A stretch of DNA of 5,702 bases from Actinomycetota bacterium (lineage in GTDB: Bacteria > Actinomycetota > Actinomycetes > Nanopelagicales > Nanopelagicaceae). Positions 1 to 5,702 of this stretch are shown here, piece after piece. The notes beneath the pieces were generated by a model that worked only from the letters and a program-made list of their open reading frames with translations, was not told where the DNA came from and did no database searches. Every line of letters starts with the position of its first letter. The stretch's first letter is position 1. Location: contig WLCY01000043.1 in assembly GCA_009705075.1 (NCBI GenBank), forward strand, positions 1 through 5,702, in the 5' to 3' direction. Both the position numbers and the translations under genes were made by a program.

Positions 1-525
1 CGACATGGTGAACCTGTTCCTGGAACCTGTGTGACCGTGACACTTGAAGGAAGGCGACCACTTCTTGCCGAAATTCAAGCGCTCGTTGGCGCTGCTGTTC
101 CGGATGGGCGGGATTTTGGAAACTCTAGGCGGGTGACATCCGGGCTTGATAATCCCCGTACTGCAATGACTTTGGCGGTTTTAGAACTACGTGCAAATGT
201 TCGAGTCTCTGGGCGAGATGTTTATGTTGCAACAGTTGGCGGAATGAAGATTTCAGAACCTGCAGCTGATCTTGCAGTTGCACTTGCAGTTGGCTCTGCC
301 GCAAAAGGTTTGGCGCTACCGGCAGATTTAATTGCGATTGGTGAAGTTGGGCTTGCCGGTGAGATCAGAAAAGTCACGGGTGCAACTCAACGTATTGCTG
401 AGGCTGCTCGTTTAGGTTTCAAGAAGGCAATGGTTCCGGCGGGAAGCGATATCAAAATTCCCGGAATTGAAATAATGGAGGTCGCCCGCTTAGAGCAGGC
501 GATCGCTCGCGTCAAAATTAATTAA
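1..525 (+). CDS. radA: DNA repair protein RadA, C-terminal part (5' end outside window)
   Basis: RadA (Sms) is a RecA-like ATPase that helps process recombination intermediates and branch migration at stalled forks. Only the last 174 residues are visible. The frame is open to base 1 and starts mid-protein with RHGEPVPGTCV, so the GTG at 31 is an internal valine codon, not the start. The visible part is the Lon-protease-like C-terminal domain: TLEGRRPLLAEIQALV near visible residues 14-29, SGLDNPRTAMTLAVLE near 47-62, GGMKISEPAADLAVALA near 80-96 and GEVGLAGEIRKV near 114-125. The position that holds the catalytic serine in Lon lies in EPAADLA here, with no serine, as is normal for RadA, so this domain is structural rather than a protease. 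The zinc finger, Walker motifs and KNRFG motif, expected in a protein of about 450 residues, lie upstream of the window. The gene ends TAA and converges on clpC 19 bp away. I see no frame damage. Confidence 0.93.
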   Translation, partial: RHGEPVPGTCVTVTLEGRRPLLAEIQALVGAAVPDGRDFGNSRRVTSGLDNPRTAMTLAVLELRANVRVSGRDVYVATVGGMKISEPAADLAVALAVGSAAKGLALPADLIAIGEVGLAGEIRKVTGATQRIAEAARLGFKKAMVPAGSDIKIPGIEIMEVARLEQAIARVKIN

Positions 526-551
526 TTCAATAAATTAATATAAATTAATTA
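519..551. repeat. AT-only inverted repeat spanning the convergent radA/clpC stop codons
   Basis: TAATTAATT at 519-527 is the exact reverse complement of AATTAATTA at 543-551, with a 15-base AT-rich loop between them. The arms contain the stop codons of radA (523-525, +) and clpC (545-547, -). With no G or C in the arms, the RNA hairpin would be weak. It could mark a bidirectional end of transcription, but it is not a convincing intrinsic terminator, and repeats of this kind arise easily in AT-rich DNA. No other terminator candidate is seen between the two genes. Confidence 0.35.
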
Positions 552-3049
552 GGTGTTGGTGCTTCAGCTAAATCGCTTGGAGAATCTGGCATTTCAGCTT
601 TTGGCATTCCTTTGAAGGTGAAAATCTCTTTCTCATCTTCTGTGGCAACGCCTACCAAAATAATTTCCCCAGCTTTTAAATCACCAAAGAGAATCTTCTC
701 AGAGAGCGCATCCTCAATCTCACGTTGAATACAGCGACGTAATGGACGTGCGCCCAGAAGTGGATCGTATCCTCGCTTAGCAAGAAGCAATTTTGCTTCA
801 GTCGTTAATTCGATTCCCATATCGCGAGCGCGCAAACGCTCATCCAAATTAGCAATCATGAGGTCAACGATTTGAATAATTTCATTCTCACTCAACTGGT
901 GGAAGACGATTACATCATCAATACGGTTTAGAAATTCTGGACGGAAATGGGTCTTTAGCTCGTCGCTAACTTTGCCCTTCATGCGCTCATAATTTCCTTG
1001 CTCATCTGATGCATTTGTGAAACCAAGGTTCAAGGTCTTTGAAATGTCGCGAGTTCCAAGGTTTGTGGTCATGATGATGATTGTGTTCTTAAAATCAACA
1101 ACACGGCCTTGGGCGTCAGTTAAACGACCATCCTCAAGTACTTGCAGAAGTGAGTTAAAGATATCTGGATGAGCCTTCTCAATCTCATCGAAGAGAACTA
1201 CTGAGAATGGCTTGCGACGGACTTTCTCTGTCAGTTGACCACCTTCGTCATAACCAACATAGCCTGGAGGTGAACCGAATAAACGAGATGCTGTGTGCTT
1301 CTCGGAATATTCAGACATGTCGAGTTGGATAAGTGCGTCAGAATTTCCAAATAAGAATTGGGCAAGTGTTCGAGATAGTTCAGTCTTGCCAACACCAGAT
1401 GGGCCAGCAAAAATAAATGAACCGCCAGGACGCTTTGGATCTTTTAAGCCAGCACGGGTACGACGAATCGCTTGTGAAAGCGCTTTAATCGCTTGATCTT
1501 GTCCGATAACTCGGCGATGAAGCTCTTCTTCCATGCGTAACAAGCGGGCAGTCTCGGCTTCAGTTAACTTGAATACTGGAATTCCAGTTGCATTCGAGAG
1601 AACCTCGGCAATCAACTCTTCGGTTACTTCTGCGACCACATCAAGATCGCCAGCTTTCCAAGTCTTCTCTGCTTCATGCTTCTCGGCGATTAAGGTCTTC
1701 TCTTTGTCGCGGAATCCAGCGGCGCCTTCAAAATCTTGGGAGTCAATTGCAGATTCTTTCGCTTTGCGCGCTTCAGCAATTTTGTCGTCATAAGCGCGAA
1801 GCTCTGGTGGCGCAGTCATGCGACGAATACGTAGACGTGAACCAGCTTCATCAATTAAATCGATTGCCTTATCTGGAAGGAAGCGATCTGAAATATAGCG
1901 GTCCGCCATTTGTGCAGCACCAACAAGTGCAGCATCTGTAATCGAAACTTTATGGTGTGATTCGTAGCGATCACGAAGTCCCTTAAGAATTTCAATTGTG
2001 TGTTCTACTGTTGGTTCAGAGACTTGAATTGGTTGGAAACGTCGTTCCAACGCAGCATCTTTCTCAAAATGCTTTCGATACTCATCGAGCGTGGTTGCAC
2101 CGATTGTCTGTAATTCACCTCGGGCAAGCATTGGCTTCAAGATACTTGCAGCATCTATTGCGCCTTCTGCCGCTCCTGCGCCAACAAGGGTATGAATCTC
2201 ATCGATGAAAAGAATGATATCTCCACGGGTGCGGATCTCTTTGAGAACTTTCTTTAAGCGTTCTTCAAAATCTCCACGGTAGCGGCTGCCTGCTACAAGT
2301 GCGCCAAGATCTAAAGAGTAAACATGCTTATCTTTAAGTGTCTCTGGAACATCACCTTTAACAATTGATTGCGCCAAACCTTCAACGATTGCAGTTTTTC
2401 CAACACCTGGTTCGCCAATTAGAACAGGATTATTTTTTGTGCGACGAGAGAGAACCTGCATTACGCGTTCGATCTCTTTATCGCGACCTATTACTGGATC
2501 AAGCTTTCCTTCACGCGCCGCTTGAGTAAGGTTGCGACCAAATTGATCAAGAACCAAAGAAGTTGATGGCGTTCCTTCTGCAGGTGCGCCTGAAGTTGCT
2601 GCTTCTTTTCCTTGATACCCGGAGAGAAGTGAAATGACTTGTGTTCGAACTCGATTTAGATCTGCTCCAAGTTTTACTAGCACTTGTGCGGCTACGCCTT
2701 CACCTTCACGAATTAAGCCAAGAAGAATATGTTCGGTGCCGATGTAATTATGACCAAGTTGTAGCGCTTCGCGAAGTGAGAGCTCAAGAACTTTCTTTGC
2801 GCGCGGTGTGAAAGGAATATGTCCTGAAGGCGCTTGTTGTCCTTGCCCAATTATTTCTTCAACTTGTGAACGAACAGCTTCCAGTGAAATACCGAGTGCT
2901 TCGAGAGCCTTTGCTGCTACGCCTTCACCTTCATGAATTAAACCAAGAAGGATATGTTCAGTTCCGATGTAATTGTGGTTGAGCATGCGTGCCTCTTCTT
3001 GGGCCAGCACGACAACTCGTCGGGCTCGATCGGTAAAGCGCTCGAACAT
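545..3049 (-). CDS. clpC: ATP-dependent Clp protease ATP-binding subunit ClpC
   Basis: ClpC is a hexameric HSP100/AAA+ unfoldase that binds substrates, unfolds them with ATP and feeds them to the ClpP peptidase in the cytoplasm. At 834 residues it has full family length. Domains in order: two Clp_N repeats (about 5-66 and 80-142); AAA+ D1 with Walker A GEPGVGKT (212-219), pore loop around GSRYRGD (254-260), Walker B ending FIDE (281-284) and arginine-finger region ERRF (335-338); a UVR-type coiled middle domain (about 420-458), which separates ClpC from ClpA; and D2 with Walker A GPSGVGKT (549-556), pore loop GYVG (596-599), Walker B VVLFDE (617-622) and sensor-2 GAR (766-768). The ClpP-docking loop carries LGF (675-677). 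By memory it is very close to mycobacterial ClpC1. The ATG fits the [10 protein letters not shown] start typical of the family and is preceded by AAGAGAGG at 3067-3060, 10 bases away. The short acidic, proline-containing tail is variable in the family. No key residue is missing. Confidence 0.98.
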   Translation of the reverse strand: MFERFTDRARRVVVLAQEEARMLNHNYIGTEHILLGLIHEGEGVAAKALEALGISLEAVRSQVEEIIGQGQQAPSGHIPFTPRAKKVLELSLREALQLGHNYIGTEHILLGLIREGEGVAAQVLVKLGADLNRVRTQVISLLSGYQGKEAATSGAPAEGTPSTSLVLDQFGRNLTQAAREGKLDPVIGRDKEIERVMQVLSRRTKNNPVLIGEPGVGKTAIVEGLAQSIVKGDVPETLKDKHVYSLDLGALVAGSRYRGDFEERLKKVLKEIRTRGDIILFIDEIHTLVGAGAAEGAIDAASILKPMLARGELQTIGATTLDEYRKHFEKDAALERRFQPIQVSEPTVEHTIEILKGLRDRYESHHKVSITDAALVGAAQMADRYISDRFLPDKAIDLIDEAGSRLRIRRMTAPPELRAYDDKIAEARKAKESAIDSQDFEGAAGFRDKEKTLIAEKHEAEKTWKAGDLDVVAEVTEELIAEVLSNATGIPVFKLTEAETARLLRMEEELHRRVIGQDQAIKALSQAIRRTRAGLKDPKRPGGSFIFAGPSGVGKTELSRTLAQFLFGNSDALIQLDMSEYSEKHTASRLFGSPPGYVGYDEGGQLTEKVRRKPFSVVLFDEIEKAHPDIFNSLLQVLEDGRLTDAQGRVVDFKNTIIIMTTNLGTRDISKTLNLGFTNASDEQGNYERMKGKVSDELKTHFRPEFLNRIDDVIVFHQLSENEIIQIVDLMIANLDERLRARDMGIELTTEAKLLLAKRGYDPLLGARPLRRCIQREIEDALSEKILFGDLKAGEIILVGVATEDEKEIFTFKGMPKAEMPDSPSDLAEAPTPN
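2691..2977 (-). repeat. Two near-identical 62-bp direct repeats within the clpC N-domain coding region
   Basis: The segments 2691-2752 and 2916-2977 match at 56 of 62 bases by my alignment, 225 bp apart, with the first 18 bases identical. They encode the core helices of the two Clp_N repeats: [14 protein letters not shown] followed by H or R, then EGEGVAA, starting at ClpC residues 25 and 100. The protein repeat is a family trait. The unusually high DNA identity is what is noted here. Confidence 0.85.
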
Positions 3050-3059
3050 CGCGGGTCTG

Positions 3060-3067
3060 CCTCTCTT
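3060..3067 (-). promoter_or_regulatory. clpC ribosome binding site
   Basis: On the minus strand, AAGAGAGG ends 10 bases before the clpC ATG. It is a moderate purine-rich match to the anti-Shine-Dalgarno end of 16S rRNA and, with the family-typical MFERF start, supports the ATG at 3049-3047. Confidence 0.55.
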
Positions 3068-3123
3068 CTAGCTCTTAATTCTGCCGTCAATCAATAAGCC
3101 AACTCTAATGCGAATGGCTGTAA

Positions 3124-3136
3124 TGGGTCTAACCCA
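3124..3136. repeat. 13-bp palindrome in the clpC upstream region, possible operator
   Basis: TGGGT at 3124-3128 and ACCCA at 3132-3136 form perfect 5-base arms around a 3-base centre (CTA). After one mismatched pair, two further flanking pairs also match (TA at 3121-3122, TA at 3138-3139). This is the size and shape of a dimeric repressor or activator site. It lies 75 bases upstream of the clpC start codon. No regulator can be assigned. Confidence 0.35.
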
Positions 3137-3173
3137 ATATTGCCCCTATTTATGCCCGAGAACCTGAGATTTT

Positions 3174-3195
3174 GCCCAACATTTAGTGGTTGGCC
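3174..3195. repeat. Imperfect inverted repeat between argA and clpC
   Basis: On the plus strand GCCCAAC (3174-3180) faces GTTGGCC (3189-3195) across 8 bases: five consecutive pairs CCAAC/GTTGG, one mismatch, then one more pair. It lies just downstream of argA, but on the minus strand no T-run follows the right-hand arm, so it does not look like an intrinsic terminator for argA. It could be an operator or chance. Confidence 0.3.
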
Positions 3196-3202
3196 CCAAT
3201 TT

Positions 3203-3221
3203 TTAAAGGGTATTAAAGGGT
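3203..3221. repeat. TTAAAGGGT direct repeat, two copies with a 10-bp period, at the argA stop codon
   Basis: TTAAAGGGT occurs at 3203-3211 and 3213-3221, one base apart, so the copies sit one helical turn apart. The right copy contains the argA stop codon (TAA on the minus strand, 3215-3213). The 10-bp shift puts the copies in different frames, so this is not a duplicated peptide. It could be a small tandem duplication or a pair of protein-binding half-sites. Confidence 0.5.
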
Positions 3222-3710
3222 GAGCAACATTCTGGTATTGCCTAGGGTATTTGGCTTTACGCTTTCGAGATCCAGGAATTCCGCTACGCCACTGTCATAC
3301 GAATGCAATAGCTCGGTGTAAACATCTGGTGAAACTGGTGTGCCTTCAATCTCTACAAACCCATGTCGACCGAAAAATTGAGTTTCAAAGGTCAGACAAA
3401 AAATTCTTTTAATTCCAAGTTCGGCAGCGCGTTTTATTAAAACTTCTAAAATTCCGTGACCAACGCCTTTACCGCGAACACTCTGATCAACTGCAACCGA
3501 ACGAACTTCTGCTAAATCTTCCCATAAGACGTGCATTGCACCGCAACCAACAACTTTGCCATCAATTTCAGCAACCGTAAATTCTTGAACGCTCTCATAA
3601 AGTGTGACTGTCTCTTTTGTTAAGAGCCGACGACCAGCAGCATACTCATCAATAATTGCACGAATATTTTTTATATCAGAAGTACGAGCTTGGCGAATTA
3701 TCAAAGACAT
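3213..3710 (-). CDS. argA: Amino-acid N-acetyltransferase (N-acetylglutamate synthase, short GNAT type)
   Basis: It probably transfers acetyl from acetyl-CoA to L-glutamate, the first step of arginine synthesis. The 165-residue protein is a single GNAT domain without the amino-acid-kinase half of classical ArgA. By memory it resembles M. tuberculosis Rv2747, a short N-acetylglutamate synthase. Visible marks are an N-terminal IRQARTSDIKNIRAII (5-20), VTLYESVQEF (35-44), the GNAT motif A strand and acetyl-CoA loop EVRSVAVD...RGKGVG (68-84, loop 79-84), FFGRHGF (112-118) and the family tail SVKPNTLGNTRMLL (150-163). The ATG lies 6 bp after the lysS stop. A purine run GGAAGAA inside the end of lysS (3729-3723) is the only ribosome-site candidate, 12 bases off, so translation is probably coupled to lysS. 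The substrate is inferred; another GNAT acceptor cannot be excluded. Confidence 0.85.
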   Translation of the reverse strand: MSLIIRQARTSDIKNIRAIIDEYAAGRRLLTKETVTLYESVQEFTVAEIDGKVVGCGAMHVLWEDLAEVRSVAVDQSVRGKGVGHGILEVLIKRAAELGIKRIFCLTFETQFFGRHGFVEIEGTPVSPDVYTELLHSYDSGVAEFLDLESVKPNTLGNTRMLLTL

Positions 3711-3716
3711 ACTTAA

Positions 3717-5243
3717 TTAAGTTTCTTCCGGCTTAACTAATGGAAAGAGAATGGTCTCGCGAATTCCAAGACCGGTGAGAGCCATTAATAATCTATCTGC
3801 ACCCATGCCCATGCCTCCTGTTGGTGGCATTGCATATTCCATTGCTCGCAAGAAATCTTCATCTATCTGCATTGCTTCAAGATCACCTTTGGAGCCAAGG
3901 GCTGCTTGTTCCGTTAAACGTTCTCGTTGAATCACTGGATCAATTAATTCGGAATAACCTGTCGCAAGTTCAAAGCCATCGATATAGAGATCCCATTTTT
4001 CAGCAACTCCTGGAATTTCTCGATGTGCACGAACGAGTGGTGAAGTGTCAATCGGATAACCTTTAACAAAAATTGGTCCAGTTAACTTATCTGCGGCAAC
4101 GTGTTCAAAAATCTCTTCTGCTAATTTTCCGGTAATCCACTTCGGGTCTACTTTCATGCCTAATTTCTCGGCGATTTTAACTAGCTCTGCTCGTGGAGTA
4201 AGCGCTGTTATTTCTTCGCCAACGCCCTTTGAAATTAGATCAAAGAGTGATTCTTCTTGCCACTTGCCACCTAAATCAACTTCTCTACCATCATGATGGG
4301 TCACGACATGGCTTCCTGAAGTGGCGAGCGCAGCATCCTGGATTAATTGTTTAGTTAGATCTGCAATCGAATTCCAGTCGCCATATGCCTCATAGCTTTC
4401 AATCATTGCAAATTCTGGTGAATGGCTTGAGTCCGCTCCTTCATTTCTGAAGTTACGATTGATTTCGAAAACCTTCTCAATTCCTCCGACTACGCAACGC
4501 TTAAGGAATAGTTCCGGCGCGATTCGCAAGAAAAGTTCCATGTCGTATGCATTGCTAAGTGTTTTAAAGGGACGTGCTGCTGCTCCGCCATGCATAACTT
4601 GAAGCATTGGAGTTTCAACTTCTACGAAGCCTCGATTGTGAAAAGTTTCCCGAAGTGCCCGCATTACATTTGGTCGCAATCTGGCGTTAGCCCGAGCTTC
4701 TGGGCGCACAATTAGATCCACATAACGCATGCGAACTCGAGTTTCCTCAGATAGTGGCTTATGTTCAACAGGAAGCGGGCGCAGTGACTTTGCTGCCATC
4801 TGCCAACTTGAAGAGAGAATTGAAAGTTCGCCACGTTTGGAAGTTATTACTTCGCCGGTAACGCTAACTAAATCACCCAAGTCGACATCAGATTTCCAAA
4901 GGTTCAATACTTCTTCGCCAACTTTATCGAGCGAGAACATAGCCTGAATTTCAACGCCATCGCCTTCGCGCAAAGTTGCAAAACAAAGTTTTCCGGTATC
5001 TCGCTTGAAAATAACTCGACCCGCAACGCTTTCAATAACTCCGGTTGCCACATCGATTGCTAAATCTTTATGTTTCTCTCGAATCTCTTTGATGCTCTTT
5101 GTTCTAGGCACCTCTACTGGATATGGCTGCGTTCCACGCTCGATTATCGCTGCGCGCTTCTCTCTGCGAATCCGCAACTGCTCTGGCAAATCATCGCCAT
5201 CAGCTACTGCTGGAGTATTTTGAGAGTTATTTTCTTCGCTCAT
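3717..5243 (-). CDS. lysS: Lysyl-tRNA synthetase, class II
   Basis: It charges tRNA-Lys with lysine in the cytoplasm. The 508 residues match the usual class II LysRS length. After a variable acidic N-terminus (1-20) comes the OB-fold anticodon-binding domain (about 70-155), then the catalytic core: motif 1 around RALRETFHNRGFVEVETP (195-212), motif 2 with FRNEGADSSHSPEFAMIE (265-282), the substrate-pocket strand ELATGYSEL (425-433) and motif 3 GGMGMGADRLLMALTG (476-491). The GADSSHSPEF form of motif 2 is the actinobacterial one, as far as I recall. In motif 3 the residue before the conserved DR is alanine (482), where isoleucine is usual; this is conservative in role and not a sign of damage. 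The ATG at 5243-5241 is the only start candidate in the 29-bp gap after coaX. The nearest purine-rich stretch, AAAAGGA, lies a long 16 bases upstream, so initiation may be weak or coupled to coaX. Operon partners are coaX and argA. Confidence 0.97.
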   Translation of the reverse strand: MSEENNSQNTPAVADGDDLPEQLRIRREKRAAIIERGTQPYPVEVPRTKSIKEIREKHKDLAIDVATGVIESVAGRVIFKRDTGKLCFATLREGDGVEIQAMFSLDKVGEEVLNLWKSDVDLGDLVSVTGEVITSKRGELSILSSSWQMAAKSLRPLPVEHKPLSEETRVRMRYVDLIVRPEARANARLRPNVMRALRETFHNRGFVEVETPMLQVMHGGAAARPFKTLSNAYDMELFLRIAPELFLKRCVVGGIEKVFEINRNFRNEGADSSHSPEFAMIESYEAYGDWNSIADLTKQLIQDAALATSGSHVVTHHDGREVDLGGKWQEESLFDLISKGVGEEITALTPRAELVKIAEKLGMKVDPKWITGKLAEEIFEHVAADKLTGPIFVKGYPIDTSPLVRAHREIPGVAEKWDLYIDGFELATGYSELIDPVIQRERLTEQAALGSKGDLEAMQIDEDFLRAMEYAMPPTGGMGMGADRLLMALTGLGIRETILFPLVKPEET

Positions 5244-5272
5244 AAGGTGTGTAAGTCTATCCTTTTGGCGGG

Positions 5273-5702
5273 TTAAGAATTGCGTTCATGAACCAAGCGA
5301 AGTCCAATTAAGGTCAAATCGGGCTCATGAAAATCAATTGTTTCGCTAACCCCAATTACCAATGGCGCTAGCCCACCTGTAGCAATAACACTGACCTCGC
5401 CAGAACCTGGATAAAGAATTGCCAATTCATCGGTAATTCTATTTACCAAACCATCTACCTGACCCGCGAAGCCATAGATTGTTCCGGACTGAAGGGCTTC
5501 GACCGTGTTCTTTCCTATTACATTTTTTGGGGTTACTAATTCAACACGACGCAATTGCGCAGCCCTTGCAGCTAGTGCTTCCACTGAGATTTCTATTCCT
5601 GCAGCGAGTGCGCCACCTAGGAACTCGCCTTTAGGTGAAACAACATCCAGGTTTGTCGATGTTCCAAAATCTACAACTATGCATGGCCCATCTTCGCCAT
5701 AG
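5273..5702 (-). CDS. coaX: Type III pantothenate kinase, C-terminal part (5' end outside window)
   Basis: CoaX phosphorylates pantothenate with ATP, the first step of coenzyme A synthesis, and belongs to the ASKHA fold. The frame runs open to the right edge, giving 142 visible residues of an expected 255-260; the GTG at 5584-5582 is an internal valine, not the start. Visible motifs, numbered from the first visible residue: VVDFGTSTNLDVVS (9-22, nucleotide/potassium-binding DFGT segment), GEFLGGALAAGIEIS (24-38), IGKNTVEALQSG (59-70), IATGGLAPLV (103-112, phosphate-binding glycines) and the tail PDLTLIGLRLVHERN. The usual proline in GGAIAPGI is alanine here. The N-terminal DxGNT and GxDR motifs, including the catalytic aspartate, are beyond the edge. 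It sits 29 bp upstream of lysS on the same strand. In actinobacteria panC and panD often precede coaX; that cannot be seen here. Confidence 0.93.
   Translation of the reverse strand, partial: YGEDGPCIVVDFGTSTNLDVVSPKGEFLGGALAAGIEISVEALAARAAQLRRVELVTPKNVIGKNTVEALQSGTIYGFAGQVDGLVNRITDELAILYPGSGEVSVIATGGLAPLVIGVSETIDFHEPDLTLIGLRLVHERNS

Larger units (their letters stand above)
3050..3212 (-). promoter_or_regulatory. Probable clpC upstream control region (163 bp, non-coding)
   Basis: This is the only long gap in the minus-strand block and lies directly 5' of clpC, so it probably holds the clpC promoter and leader. No strong sigma-70 promoter is visible. The best weak candidate on the minus strand is TTGGGC (3179-3174) with CATAAA (3154-3149), a 19-base spacer that is longer than ideal; it would give a leader of roughly 90-100 bases. 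I could not find a clean ClgR-type site (CGC/GCG inverted pair), a CtsR heptad repeat or a CIRCE element. The region is rich in G/C-run motifs, short palindromes and direct repeats that may be operator sites. Readthrough from argA is also possible, since no intrinsic terminator follows that gene. No ORF of useful length lies here. Confidence 0.45.

Noticed and set aside
31..525. GTG at 31 as the start of a separate 164-residue protein
   Set aside because: The frame is open to base 1 and the upstream codons (RHGEPVPGTCV) continue the RadA sequence, so the gene is simply cut by the window edge.
1293..2208. Plus-strand open frames of 67-117 codons opposite clpC
   Set aside because: They lie entirely antisense to a well-conserved gene, overlap each other and have unremarkable composition. 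They are by-products of clpC codon use.
3190..3204. TTGGCCCCAA followed by a T-run on the plus strand as an intrinsic terminator
   Set aside because: The stem would be only four pairs with a two-base loop, and the T-run is on the strand opposite to the argA transcript, so it could not end that message.
3050..3212. A small gene or lsr2 remnant between argA and clpC
   Set aside because: No open frame of useful length with a start is visible on either strand, and the stretch is too short for Lsr2.
5244..5272. A T-box or other leader RNA controlling lysS
   Set aside because: Only 29 bp separate coaX and lysS, far too short for a T-box, and no specifier or antiterminator structure is visible.
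3821..5276. Plus-strand open frames of 68-81 codons opposite lysS
   Set aside because: They are antisense shadows of a conserved synthetase gene, with no plausible ribosome site or recognisable protein.
5273..5584. GTG at 5584 as the start of a 103-residue protein
   Set aside because: The same frame continues upstream to the edge with clear CoaX motifs (VVDFGTSTNLD and GGALAAGI).
1..5702. A novel defence, mobile or biosynthetic system
   Set aside because: All five genes are recognisable core genes in an actinobacterial order. No transposase, integrase, CRISPR spacing pattern, tRNA or unknown ORF was found.

Overview
The window looks like the chromosome of an actinobacterium with a moderate-to-low GC content and a compact layout. 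The ClpC, LysS, CoaX and N-acetylglutamate synthase proteins all read like actinobacterial (mycobacterial-type) versions. The DNA is nevertheless AT-rich for that phylum, and the intergenic gaps are very short (6, 19 and 29 bp). This fits a streamlined, free-living actinobacterium such as the freshwater acI/Nanopelagicales group. That placement is inferred from recalled protein similarity and base composition, not from a search.

Layout. Positions 1-525 (+) hold the C-terminal part of radA, the DNA-repair ATPase, cut by the left edge. It converges, across 19 bp of pure AT-rich sequence, on a four-gene minus-strand block read from right to left: coaX (type III pantothenate kinase, cut by the right edge), lysS (lysyl-tRNA synthetase), an argA-type amino-acid N-acetyltransferase, and clpC (AAA+ unfoldase of the Clp protease). 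coaX, lysS and argA are separated by only 29 and 6 bp and look like one transcript. clpC follows after 163 bp. This is the only sizeable non-coding stretch, and it carries several short repeats and palindromes that could be the clpC control region.

How the genes relate. All five are core housekeeping genes: coenzyme A synthesis, tRNA charging, entry into arginine synthesis, regulated proteolysis, and recombination repair. The order coaX-lysS-(x)-clpC with radA nearby is an old actinobacterial neighbourhood. In Mycobacterium tuberculosis the gene between lysS and clpC1 is the nucleoid protein lsr2; here that slot holds argA and there is no room for lsr2. I see no mobile element, CRISPR array, RNA gene or new defence system. 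The observations worth a second look are the 163-bp clpC upstream region, the argA-for-lsr2 context, and a near-identical DNA repeat inside clpC.
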